Of a stretch of DNA of 64,000 bases, positions 7,934-15,922 are shown piece by piece. The notes below the pieces were generated by a model. The model did no database searches. It was given only the letters and a program-made list of their open reading frames with translations, and was not told where the DNA came from. Location: assembly GCF_024623065.1 (NCBI RefSeq), contig NZ_JANJZR010000004.1, forward strand, positions 62,001 to 126,000. The letters run 5' to 3'. The DNA is from Bacteroides acidifaciens (GTDB lineage Bacteria; Bacteroidota; Bacteroidia; Bacteroidales; Bacteroidaceae). Made by a program: the position numbers and the translations under genes. Position 1 is the first letter of the stretch. Each line of letters begins with the position of its first letter.

Positions 7934-8836
7934 TTATTCATATAGTTGATTCATTTTTTGAATAGTTGTTCCAATTTGAATTCTGAACCATTGAGGCTCC
8001 AAGACTTCTACAAAATCTCCATGTGATAAGATGGCTTGGCAGAAATCATAGGTAGGGCGCAATCTAAAAGTAAAAATGGAATAGTTGCTGTGTGTTTCGC
8101 TTTCTTTTTGAGAATGATGCAGCGGGAGAGAACGGAAATATTTGCATTGATTTCCATATACTTTTATGCTGATTTTTTCTACGCCATATTCTTCATCAAC
8201 AATAACCCCGAAACTATCATCAAAGTAGGCTTTAGGATGAAAGGTTTGAGGATACTCGAACGGTAAGTCTGTTTGTTCCATTTCGAGTATCCGGTCGAGG
8301 GAGTAAATCAATACTTTGTCATAATACGGACTTCTTGCTGCCACATACCAACGTTGTTTGAAGGCCTTTATACAATAAGGTTCAATTTGAAATGTATATG
8401 ATTTATCCTGCCAATGACCTTGATATGTTATTTCCAATGTTTTATGATTGTCAATAGATTCAATGATTGGTATCAGATACTGTTCTCCTGAAGGATATTC
8501 TTCCGGTAGTATTTTATCTCTTAGTTTACGGCTTTCGTTAAGGACTGTATTGACTGCAAATATATTTAACATCCATTTTCTGAGTCCTTCCTTTTTAAGT
8601 TCTTCGGTGTTTTCTATATAATAATTGCCTCCGTTGTGTCTATCGCATTCTATGTTTATGTCGAATAGTTCTTCAATGGCTTTCCGGTGATTGTGGAAAG
8701 TTCTGTTGGGGATTTTCTCTCCGTTACTCATTTCACATCGCAGCCATTTACGGTTAATTTCATCTAGTGTTATTGTTCCGGCCCGATAGATTGTATCTAC
8801 CAACCAGAGATATCTGTTAAAAAGATCTTTTGCCAT
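7934..8836 (-). CDS. WYL-domain transcriptional regulator
   Basis: 300 residues from the ATG at 8836 (MAKDLFNRYLWLVDTIYRAG). The frame continues 23 codons further upstream, but those residues do not fit the family. The N-terminal part is a winged-helix region (ITLDEINRKWLR, RTFHNHRKAIEELF). The C-terminal half is a WYL domain: LEITYQGHWQDKSYTFQIEPY and KQRWYVAARSP, the WYV variant of the W-Y-L triad, then VIVDEEYGVEKISIKVYG. WYL regulators bind small ligands or nucleic acid and often control DNA-damage or phage-defence genes. It lies upstream of, and in the same direction as, the PD-(D/E)XK/zinc-ribbon operon, and is a candidate regulator for it. Confidence 0.85.
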   Translation of the reverse strand: MAKDLFNRYLWLVDTIYRAGTITLDEINRKWLRCEMSNGEKIPNRTFHNHRKAIEELFDINIECDRHNGGNYYIENTEELKKEGLRKWMLNIFAVNTVLNESRKLRDKILPEEYPSGEQYLIPIIESIDNHKTLEITYQGHWQDKSYTFQIEPYCIKAFKQRWYVAARSPYYDKVLIYSLDRILEMEQTDLPFEYPQTFHPKAYFDDSFGVIVDEEYGVEKISIKVYGNQCKYFRSLPLHHSQKESETHSNYSIFTFRLRPTYDFCQAILSHGDFVEVLEPQWFRIQIGTTIQKMNQLYE

Positions 8837-8908
8837 AAAAAAATTAGTTTTCCGTTTTATATTAGTGCTGCAAATATCGTGAAGTGATGTGCCAAAACAA
8901 GGCACAAT

Positions 8909-9961
8909 CTACATCTGTTTTTTCCATTCCCGATAAGAAATCAGCAGTCCCACTACTTCCGAATAGTTCTGCCGTCCGCTTTCTATCTTATTCCCTTTCA
9001 GATAAAGGTCATATATCCAATCTTGCACAGCACCGACTATCGGGCTGTACTTGGCAGCCCAATACGCCTGATTATCCTTTGCCAATTCGATAATTTCCGG
9101 TCGGATACGATGGAAGAGTTGTGTATATTCTTCTTCGGACAGTAGTCTTTGTGCATTCCGCAGTACATGGCCGAGCACGGAGAAGTAGCCGGAGAAACGG
9201 ATGCCCATAGCCTGAGAACGGGTGCAAACCTGATAAGCGTAGAAGTTTGCTTCCGCCTCGCTGGTGATGCCAAGCAGATGAGCCAGCTCATGTGCGTAAG
9301 TAGCCGGATAATTGGCAGGAAGTAAATCACCGTTCAGCGTGAACTCACAGAAGAAAGGACCCATGCTGCCGGTCACGCCCACCATTGAGATGAACGGAGT
9401 AAACAGCATTGTCTTTACTCTGGGAGCATCGTGTGGAGGACGGTGTACGCCAAGACTATCGCTTAACTGATGATAGAGCCGCACGGTTTCCTCACGCACC
9501 AAATCCTTGGCGATACTATTCAACGGGGTATACGAACGATTGAGTTGTGTGATATAATCATTTACAAACTCTTTGAAATTCTCCGGCGTATAGGTTGTAT
9601 AAGGAATTTCAGTCCGTTGATAAAAGTTCTTTTGCGAATAATTAAGTCCCCAAGCGAGGTAGAACCATACGTACACCCATAACAAATACTCGCCGTCGCG
9701 CCGCAAAACTCTTTTCCAGGATAATTTCTTGCGAAAGCGGCCGTAGAAAGGATAAACAATGACACCTGCAATGCTGATGAAAATAAATAAATCACCTATC
9801 GCAAAGGGGAATAAGTTGGAAAAGAATGACAAGACATAAGAAACAAGCGGATAAATCGTGTGGGAATATAGCGTTGCCAATGCAGGAACCAACTGCGTCA
9901 TCCATACCAGAAGCAATAATACTCCCAATACTATATGTCTAATTTTCAACCTCCGTTTCAT
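8909..9961 (-). CDS. DUF3810 membrane protein with zincin-like HExxH motif
   Basis: 350 residues. The N-terminal third has two or three membrane segments (VLGVLLLLVWMTQLVPALA, FAIGDLFIFISIAGVIVYPF, LLWVYVWFYLAWGLNY). The rest is a soluble domain with YAHELAHLLGITSEAEANF: HELAH at 224-228 is a classical HExxH zinc site, and Glu235/Glu237 could supply the third ligand. This is the DUF3810 family, widespread in Bacteroidetes and Firmicutes and predicted to be a membrane-bound metallopeptidase; substrates are unknown. It runs opposite to the next gene at 10130. Confidence 0.85.
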   Translation of the reverse strand: MKRRLKIRHIVLGVLLLLVWMTQLVPALATLYSHTIYPLVSYVLSFFSNLFPFAIGDLFIFISIAGVIVYPFYGRFRKKLSWKRVLRRDGEYLLWVYVWFYLAWGLNYSQKNFYQRTEIPYTTYTPENFKEFVNDYITQLNRSYTPLNSIAKDLVREETVRLYHQLSDSLGVHRPPHDAPRVKTMLFTPFISMVGVTGSMGPFFCEFTLNGDLLPANYPATYAHELAHLLGITSEAEANFYAYQVCTRSQAMGIRFSGYFSVLGHVLRNAQRLLSEEEYTQLFHRIRPEIIELAKDNQAYWAAKYSPIVGAVQDWIYDLYLKGNKIESGRQNYSEVVGLLISYREWKKQM

Positions 9962-10025
9962 CTTCTATTCAGATTTTAATCGACAAAAATATGCATTAAT
10001 TAAACGTCACGCGAGAAAATACCTC

Positions 10026-10086
10026 TATATTTGCAAAAAATCTGTTAACGTCCGCTCGCCCGTTTCATGTAAATGCGAGGAGCGTT
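10026..10086 (+). promoter_or_regulatory. -7 box and leader hairpin upstream of the 10130 gene
   Basis: TATATTTG (10026-10033) matches TAnnTTTG; no clear TTTG lies 19-21 bases upstream. Just downstream, AACGTCCGCTCGC (10047-10059) can pair with GCGAGGAGCGTT (10075-10086), giving a GC-rich hairpin in the expected 5' leader. Confidence 0.4.
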
Positions 10087-10129
10087 CGACATCAACTAAT
10101 TAATTGTTCAATATAGGCACAATAAAAAG

Positions 10130-10768
10130 ATGGCTACCACAGAAGAAATTGAAAAGTATTGCAGGAATTGCGTATCGCGCGATTTCGTGAATGGAAAAGG
10201 ATTAGTTTGTTCACGTACCAAAGATCTTCCGGCGTTTGAAGAAGAATGTGAAGACTTCAAGAAAGACGAAGATCTGGAAAGATGGGCACCTCCCAAGCCC
10301 GAAGACTTTCCCGTGTCGATGACCAGAGAAGAAATGCTGGCAGAAGAAAATTTGCCTAAAGGAATATTGTATGCAGTTGTTGCCTGCCTTGTGGGAGCGG
10401 CGGCATGGGGATTGATATCCGTTTCAACCGGTTATCAGATAGGATATATGGCTATCGGTATCGGCTTTCTTGTCGGTTTTGCTATGCGCCAGGGGAAGGG
10501 GATACGGCCCGTATTTGGAATTATCGGTGCGGCACTGGCTTTGATTAGTTGTGTGTTGGGCGATTTCTTTTCTATCATCGGATATATTGCCAAAGATTAT
10601 GATATGGCATATACTGACGTCTTGTCCGGTGTGGATTATGCTGAAATCTTTTCTTTGCTGATTGAGAATTTGGCATCCATGACTATCTTATTCTATGGAT
10701 TTGCAGTTTATGAAGCCTATAAATTCTCTTTCCGTCCACAGAATCAGCCCGAGGGTGGCAAGATTTGA
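10130..10768 (+). CDS. Small membrane protein with Cys-containing N-terminus
   Basis: 212 residues. The cytosolic N-terminus has four cysteines in a possible metal-binding order (YCRNC, VCSRT, ECED, about residues 10-42). Four hydrophobic segments follow (GILYAVVACLVGAAAWGLI, IGYMAIGIGFLVGFAM, PVFGIIGAALALISCVLG, LASMTILFYGFAVYEAY). No named family is recognised; homologues of this layout sit next to valS-type housekeeping genes in Bacteroides as I recall, but that should be checked. The start ATG at 10130 is preceded by an AT-rich leader. It ends 65 bp before valS, and a -7-like TAATTTTG (10780-10787) suggests that valS also has its own promoter. Confidence 0.7.
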   Translation: MATTEEIEKYCRNCVSRDFVNGKGLVCSRTKDLPAFEEECEDFKKDEDLERWAPPKPEDFPVSMTREEMLAEENLPKGILYAVVACLVGAAAWGLISVSTGYQIGYMAIGIGFLVGFAMRQGKGIRPVFGIIGAALALISCVLGDFFSIIGYIAKDYDMAYTDVLSGVDYAEIFSLLIENLASMTILFYGFAVYEAYKFSFRPQNQPEGGKI

Positions 10769-10833
10769 ATTTAAATTATTAATTTTGCACCCGTTATTTT
10801 TGAATATACAATCTATCATATACATAAAACAAT

Positions 10834-13473
10834 ATGGAATTAGCAAGTAAGTACAATCCCGCTGACGTGGAGGGAAAGTGGTACCAGTATTGGCTGGACC
10901 ACAAATTATTCAGTTCAAAACCCGATGGTCGTGAACCTTACACCATCGTCATCCCGCCCCCGAACGTCACCGGTGTGTTACACATGGGACACATGCTTAA
11001 TAATACCATTCAGGATATTTTAGTTCGTCGTGCCCGTATGGAAGGCAAAAATGCTTGCTGGGTGCCGGGAACTGACCACGCTTCTATTGCTACCGAAGCT
11101 AAAGTTGTAAACAAACTCGCTTCTCAAGGTATCAAGAAAACCGATCTGACTCGTGACGAATTCCTGAAACATGCTTGGGAATGGACAGACGAGCACGGTG
11201 GTATTATCCTGAAACAACTCCGTAAACTCGGCGCATCTTGCGACTGGGATCGTACTGCTTTCACTATGGATAAGAAACGTAGTGAAAGTGTAATCAAAGT
11301 ATTTGTCGATCTGTTCGATAAAGGATTGATTTATCGTGGTGTCCGCATGGTAAACTGGGATCCGAAAGCCTTGACTGCTCTTTCTGATGAAGAAGTAATC
11401 TATAAGGAAGAACATGGAAAACTGTATTACCTCCGTTATAAAGTAGAAGGTGATCCGGAAGGTCGCTACGCGGTTGTTGCAACCACCCGTCCTGAAACAA
11501 TTATGGGTGATACGGCTATGTGTATCAATCCGAACGACCCGAAGAACGCGTGGCTGAAAGGAAAGAAAGTAATCGTTCCGCTGGTAAACCGTGTCATTCC
11601 TGTGATTGAGGATGATTATGTAGACATCGAATTCGGTACGGGTTGTCTGAAAGTAACCCCGGCCCATGATGTAAACGACTATATGCTGGGTGAAAAATAC
11701 AACTTGCCTAGTATCGATATCTTCAATGACAATGGTACATTGAGCGAAGCTGCCGGTATGTATATCGGTATGGATCGTTTCGATGTCCGTAAACAGATAG
11801 AGAAAGACCTTGAAGCTGCCGGATTGCTCGAAAAGACGGAAGCCTATACCAATAAGGTAGGATATTCGGAACGTACCAACGTGGTGATTGAGCCGAAACT
11901 CTCTATGCAGTGGTTCCTTAAGATGCAGCATTTGGCGGATATGGCATTGCCGCCTGTAATGAACGACGACCTGAAGTTCTATCCGGCAAAATATAAGAAC
12001 ACCTACCGTCACTGGATGGAGAACATCAAAGACTGGTGTATCAGCCGCCAGTTGTGGTGGGGACACCGTATTCCCGCTTACTTCCTGCCGGAAGGTGGTT
12101 ATGTAGTAGCCGCTACTCCCGAAGAAGCATTGGCAAAAGCCAAAGAAAAGACAGGCAACGCAGCCCTGACAATCGAAGAACTCCGTCAGGATGAAGACTG
12201 TCTGGACACTTGGTTCTCTTCTTGGTTGTGGCCTATCTCTTTGTTCGACGGCATCAACAATCCGGGCAACGAAGAAATCAAATACTACTATCCGACAAGC
12301 GACCTTGTGACAGGACCGGACATTATCTTCTTCTGGGTAGCCCGCATGATTATGGCAGGTTATGAATATGAGGGGCAGATGCCGTTCAAGAACGTTTACT
12401 TCACGGGTATCGTTCGCGACAAATTAGGGCGTAAGATGTCCAAGTCGCTCGGTAACTCTCCCGACCCGTTGGAACTGATCGAAAAGTATGGTGCCGACGG
12501 TGTGCGTATGGGTATGATGCTTTCGGCTCCTGCCGGCAACGACATCCTTTTCGACGACGCACTTTGCGAGCAGGGACGTAACTTCTGCAACAAGATATGG
12601 AATGCTTTCCGTCTGATTAAAGGATGGACGGTTGACGATAGCCTCCAAGCCACAGAAGCGGCAAGACTGGCTACCCACTGGTTTGAATCCAAACAGAACG
12701 CAGTTGCGGCAGAAGTGGCAGACTTGTTCAAGAAGTATCGCTTGAGTGAAGCGTTGATGGCTGTTTATAAATTGTTCTGGGATGAATTCTCTTCTTGGTA
12801 TCTGGAAATGATTAAACCTGCCTACGGACAAGGTATTGACCGCGCCACTTATAACGCTACACTTGGTTATTTGGATAACTTGCTGCATCTTCTTCATCCG
12901 TTTATGCCGTTTATCACCGAAGAGTTGTGGCAGCAGATGGCGGAACGTAATGTCGGAGAAGGTGAAAGCTTGATGGTAAGTGCCTTGAATATGAATACAA
13001 CTGTCGATGCCGATAACGTGGCACAGTTTGAAGTAGTGAAAGATATCATCAGTAATATCCGCAGTATCCGCCTTCAGAAGAATATTGCACAGAAAGAAGC
13101 GCTTGAGTTGCAAGTATTGGGCGAGAATCCGGTGGCGGCATTCAATGCGGTCGTTCAGAAGATGTGCAATCTTTCTTCTATCGAGGTGGTTGAAAGCAAG
13201 GCGGAAGGTGCCGCTTCTTTCATGGTCGGTACCACTGAGTTTGCCGTACCTTTGGGCAATATGATTGACGTGGAAGCTGAAATCGCCCGTATGGAAGCCG
13301 AATTGAAACACAAGGAAGGTTTCTTGCAAGGCGTATTGAAGAAACTCAGCAATGAGAAGTTTGTCAACAATGCTCCGGCAGCTGTTATCGAGATGGAACG
13401 CAAGAAACAAGCGGATGCCGAAAGTATTATCAAGTCTTTGAAGGAAAGCATTTCCGCTTTGAAGAAAGCATAA
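10834..13473 (+). CDS. valS: Valyl-tRNA synthetase
   Basis: 879 residues, full length for bacterial ValRS. It charges tRNA-Val with valine in the cytosol and edits mis-activated threonine. The class I motifs are intact: HMGH at 50-53 ([17 protein letters not shown]) and KMSKS at 534-538 ([11 protein letters not shown]). The editing domain ([12 protein letters not shown]), the anticodon-binding domain and the C-terminal coiled-coil arm ([20 protein letters not shown]) are all present. It ends in a hairpin terminator. Two very long open frames on the opposite strand are coding shadows. Confidence 0.98.
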   Translation: MELASKYNPADVEGKWYQYWLDHKLFSSKPDGREPYTIVIPPPNVTGVLHMGHMLNNTIQDILVRRARMEGKNACWVPGTDHASIATEAKVVNKLASQGIKKTDLTRDEFLKHAWEWTDEHGGIILKQLRKLGASCDWDRTAFTMDKKRSESVIKVFVDLFDKGLIYRGVRMVNWDPKALTALSDEEVIYKEEHGKLYYLRYKVEGDPEGRYAVVATTRPETIMGDTAMCINPNDPKNAWLKGKKVIVPLVNRVIPVIEDDYVDIEFGTGCLKVTPAHDVNDYMLGEKYNLPSIDIFNDNGTLSEAAGMYIGMDRFDVRKQIEKDLEAAGLLEKTEAYTNKVGYSERTNVVIEPKLSMQWFLKMQHLADMALPPVMNDDLKFYPAKYKNTYRHWMENIKDWCISRQLWWGHRIPAYFLPEGGYVVAATPEEALAKAKEKTGNAALTIEELRQDEDCLDTWFSSWLWPISLFDGINNPGNEEIKYYYPTSDLVTGPDIIFFWVARMIMAGYEYEGQMPFKNVYFTGIVRDKLGRKMSKSLGNSPDPLELIEKYGADGVRMGMMLSAPAGNDILFDDALCEQGRNFCNKIWNAFRLIKGWTVDDSLQATEAARLATHWFESKQNAVAAEVADLFKKYRLSEALMAVYKLFWDEFSSWYLEMIKPAYGQGIDRATYNATLGYLDNLLHLLHPFMPFITEELWQQMAERNVGEGESLMVSALNMNTTVDADNVAQFEVVKDIISNIRSIRLQKNIAQKEALELQVLGENPVAAFNAVVQKMCNLSSIEVVESKAEGAASFMVGTTEFAVPLGNMIDVEAEIARMEAELKHKEGFLQGVLKKLSNEKFVNNAPAAVIEMERKKQADAESIIKSLKESISALKKA

Positions 13474-13501
13474 TTCTCCAACACTTAATTTTATGTAATA
13501 T

Positions 13502-13537
13502 AAGGCATCTCAATTGGATTTGGGATGCCTTTCTTTT
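13502..13537 (+). terminator. Rho-independent terminator of valS
   Basis: AAGGCATC and GGATGCCTT form a stem around CTCAATTGGATTTG, followed by a T-rich run (TTCTTTTT), 30 bp after the valS stop codon. Confidence 0.8.
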
Positions 13538-13550
13538 TGAATATATCCGT

Positions 13551-13721
13551 ATTCTCTGGAAAGCATACGGGCTGCCTGAAGCAATGGAGAAAGCGGAGCA
13601 GGCCAATCAACTGCAATCTGCTTTCTTGGCAAATATGAATCACGAAATACGTGAGTATCAGACATGTGAAATCATGTCATTCCATTTGTCGGATACTCTT
13701 TGTTTTCCCATAAGCTATTAA
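13551..13721 (+). pseudogene. Remnant of a hybrid histidine kinase (H-box fragment)
   Basis: A short frame reads LPEAMEKAEQANQL, then QSAFLANMNHEIRE. This is the dimerisation/phospho-acceptor (HisKA) box of Bacteroides sensor kinases, which normally reads like [26 protein letters not shown]. The homology stops straight after HEIR (EYQTCEIM...), and the frame ends at TAA 13719-13721 without an ATP-binding domain. No start or upstream sensor domain is left. It is a relic of a deleted kinase, located between valS and the polysaccharide-utilisation locus. Confidence 0.75.
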
Positions 13722-13795
13722 TAGATAAGTTATTGTCTCCTTGATGCAAACTTCTTTTTCTTTAATGGCAAAGTTGTTTTTGCTTTATTCCAAAC

Positions 13796-13860
13796 TATAA
13801 TTGCAGGCTTTGTTTTTATAAATGCAACTTGCGTTTATAAAAACAAAGCCTGCAATTATA
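13796..13860. repeat. Perfect 27-bp inverted repeat
   Basis: Bases 13796-13822 and 13834-13860 are perfect reverse complements around an 11-base loop (TGCAACTTGCG). The stem centre is GCAGGCTTTG / CAAAGCCTGC. An outer weaker pair lies around it (GATGCAAACTTCT at about 13743 with AGAAGTTGCAT at about 13867). Longer than needed for a terminator and not next to a T run. Confidence 0.85.
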
Positions 13861-13908
13861 TAATCAGAAGTTGCATTTATAGTTTTCATCGGGTCAAGAT
13901 GAAGTTTG

Positions 13909-13940
13909 GTATTAAGGGAAAGCAAGTTTACCCTTAATAC
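13909..13940. repeat. Second hairpin downstream of the palindrome
   Basis: GTATTAAGGG (13909-13918) and CCCTTAATAC (13931-13940) are perfect reverse complements with a 12-base loop. It lies about 85 bp beyond the stop codon of the minus-strand sigma factor gene; on that strand it could act as a terminator, though the T run is weak. Confidence 0.6.
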
Positions 13941-14025
13941 AATGAAAGTTATTCATTAATACTTTGAGAGACAGGTAGGGGTAGACAAGGCAATGCCTGG
14001 CAGAAACTTGTATAATCAGCCTGCT

Positions 14026-14601
14026 TCAAGGAAATAAGAGTGGTAGTAGTAACGGAAGATAATCCTTTAAATCCGTACGCAATTGTTTTAATGCCTGTTG
14101 GATACGGTAATCTATTGTTTTGGGAGATACTCCCAGTGTTTCCGCAATCTCCTTGTAGCTCATATCCCGGAATCGGTGCATCACAAAAGCTTCCCGATAA
14201 CTTTCGGGCAGTGCTGCGATAGCTTCCTCAATCCGTCTGGTGAGTTCTTCAACCTGATAGTAGTCTGTATCTTGCAGCATTTCCTGCATTTCTTCGTAGA
14301 ATCGTGTATCGGCCCGTTGGGTGGCGTCGATATGCGCAAGTTTGTTTAACGCCCTGCGGTACACCATCTTGAAGAGATAGGAATTAAGAGAAGACTCGAT
14401 AACCAGTGTTTCCCGATTTTCCCAAATCCATAAAAGAGAATCTTCCACGATTTCTTCTGCATCTTCCAACTCAACAAACCGATGGCCATAAGCGCACAGC
14501 ATCGGATAATATCTCCGAAACAGTGTGTCGAATGCTTTCAAGTCCCCGTGTTGAACAGCTGATAACAGGAAATCGTTGTTTGATTGGTAGGTTTCTTTCA
14601 T
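14026..14601 (-). CDS. ECF RNA polymerase sigma factor of the utilisation locus
   Basis: 191 residues. Sigma region 2 (about 15-85) has FDTLFRRYYPMLCAYGHRFV and DAEEIVEDSLLWIWENRETL. Region 4 (about 125-180) has AIAALPESYREAFVMHRFRD and KEIAETLGVSPKTIDYRIQQ, the helix-turn-helix that reads the -35 element. This is the Bacteroidetes RpoE-like (SigV/FecI-type) ECF family that pairs with FecR. It probably activates the SusC/D locus at 15923-28385 when the STN-bearing SusC senses substrate. It is transcribed away from its fecR partner; most such pairs in Bacteroides run in the same direction. Confidence 0.93.
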   Translation of the reverse strand: MKETYQSNNDFLLSAVQHGDLKAFDTLFRRYYPMLCAYGHRFVELEDAEEIVEDSLLWIWENRETLVIESSLNSYLFKMVYRRALNKLAHIDATQRADTRFYEEMQEMLQDTDYYQVEELTRRIEEAIAALPESYREAFVMHRFRDMSYKEIAETLGVSPKTIDYRIQQALKQLRTDLKDYLPLLLPLLFP

Positions 14602-14624
14602 GTATTAGTTTTGCTATTTTACTG

Positions 14625-14653
14625 CAAATATAGCCTTTTTATAAGAAAACAAA
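14625..14653 (-). promoter_or_regulatory. Promoter of the ECF sigma gene
   Basis: Read on the minus strand: TTTG (14653-14650), a 17-base spacer, TATATTTG (14632-14625), and a start codon 24 bases further. It fits the Bacteroides consensus except for a spacer about two bases short. Confidence 0.5.
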
Positions 14654-14736
14654 GATTTTCTGAAAAAAAATGGTTTTTAGTTTAGGAGTTTTCCGCTTTT
14701 CCCTTGTCTTATCATAAAAGGCAATAAAAACGGTAT

Positions 14737-15753
14737 ATGGATAATATTGACAAAAATAAGATAGAAGAATTGCTTCCCCGTTATTGTGAAGGACAAGTGA
14801 CGGAAGCAGAACGTCTGCTGGTCGAAAATTGGATGAGTGAGTCGGAAGAGAATCGACGGACGGCAAAACAGGTTCATGCGCTTTATCTGGCTACGGACAC
14901 CATTCATGTAATGAAGAAAGTTGATACGGAGAAGGCATTGTCAAGGGTAAAAAGCAGGATGACAGGTAAGAAGAAAACGATGTGGTGGGAATGGGCACAA
15001 CGTGCGGCAGCAGTTCTGTTCATTCCACTCCTCGTTACTTTGATGGTGCAGCATTGGGGAGACGGCGGCAAAGAATTGGCACAAATGATGGAGATAAAGA
15101 CCAATCCCGGAATGATGACCTCATTGACATTACCCGACGGCACACTTGTTTTCCTGAATTCAGAATCTACATTAAGTTATCCTTCACGCTTCGACGGAGA
15201 TACGCGAAACGTAAATTTGCAGGGTGAAGCTTATTTTGAAGTAGCCAAGGATCCGGAGAAGAAATTCATCGTTTCCACTTCCCATCAGTCGCAAATAGAA
15301 GTACTGGGAACTCACTTCAATGTAGAAGCTTACGAAAAAGAAAATAGAGTTTCAGCTACATTGGTAGAAGGGAAAATCGGTTTTATCTACAAATGCGATA
15401 ATGCTTCGAAGAAAGTACTAATGGCTCCCGGCCAAAAACTGGTCTATGACTCGAAAGACAGTAAAGTACAACTTTATGCCACTTCGGGCGAATCGGAAAT
15501 AGCCTGGAAAGAAGGGAAGATTATATTCAGAAACACTCCCTTGGAAGAGGGGCTGCGGATGTTGGAAAAACGGTATAATGTGGAATTCATTATTAAAAAT
15601 GATCGTTTGAAAGGAGACTCCTTTACAGGTACATTCACCAACCAACGCCTGGAACGCATTCTTGAATACTTCCAGCTTTCTTCTCAAATCCGCTGGCGCT
15701 ATCTTGATTCTCCGGATATAACAGATGAAAAGAGTAAGATAGAAATATATTGA
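14737..15753 (+). CDS. FecR-family anti-sigma factor
   Basis: 338 residues. The cytosolic N-terminal domain (1-80; RYCEGQVTEAERLLVENWM) binds the sigma factor. A membrane segment (about 86-105, AQRAAAVLFIPLLVTLMV) follows. The periplasmic FecR domain (about 118-212) has TLPDGTLVFLNSESTLSYPS and GEAYFEVAKDPEKKF, and the C-terminal DUF4974 domain (about 265-330) has FRNTPLEEGLRMLEKRYNVE. In the known mechanism the periplasmic part touches the STN domain of the TonB-dependent transporter and releases the sigma factor on substrate uptake. It lies between its divergent sigma factor gene and the SusC gene. Confidence 0.93.
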   Translation: MDNIDKNKIEELLPRYCEGQVTEAERLLVENWMSESEENRRTAKQVHALYLATDTIHVMKKVDTEKALSRVKSRMTGKKKTMWWEWAQRAAAVLFIPLLVTLMVQHWGDGGKELAQMMEIKTNPGMMTSLTLPDGTLVFLNSESTLSYPSRFDGDTRNVNLQGEAYFEVAKDPEKKFIVSTSHQSQIEVLGTHFNVEAYEKENRVSATLVEGKIGFIYKCDNASKKVLMAPGQKLVYDSKDSKVQLYATSGESEIAWKEGKIIFRNTPLEEGLRMLEKRYNVEFIIKNDRLKGDSFTGTFTNQRLERILEYFQLSSQIRWRYLDSPDITDEKSKIEIY

Positions 15754-15809
15754 TTGAATAACCTTAATACAGAAATGCAATGAAAGACAGACCCCCTTAA
15801 ATAAAAAAA

Positions 15810-15843
15810 CATACGGGATGATATTGGCGTATCTTCCCGTATG
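15810..15843 (+). terminator. Hairpin between fecR and the SusC gene
   Basis: CATACGGGA (15810-15818) and TCCCGTATG (15835-15843) are perfect reverse complements. A second small hairpin GCTTGT / ACAAGC follows at about 15867-15884. No strong T run is seen, so it may be a leaky terminator or attenuator that separates low constitutive fecR expression from induced SusC. Confidence 0.45.
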
Positions 15844-15922
15844 AAAATCGGTAAATCTTTTTGAGCTTGTTTGGCGACAAGCCTAGATAAACTTTTTATT
15901 AACTTTAAGTCATCACAAATTT

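Noticed and set aside
11020-13410. Two long open frames (about 348 and 328 codons) on the minus strand
   Set aside because: They lie fully inside valS in the antisense frame, have no recognisable domains and show the composition of shadow frames.
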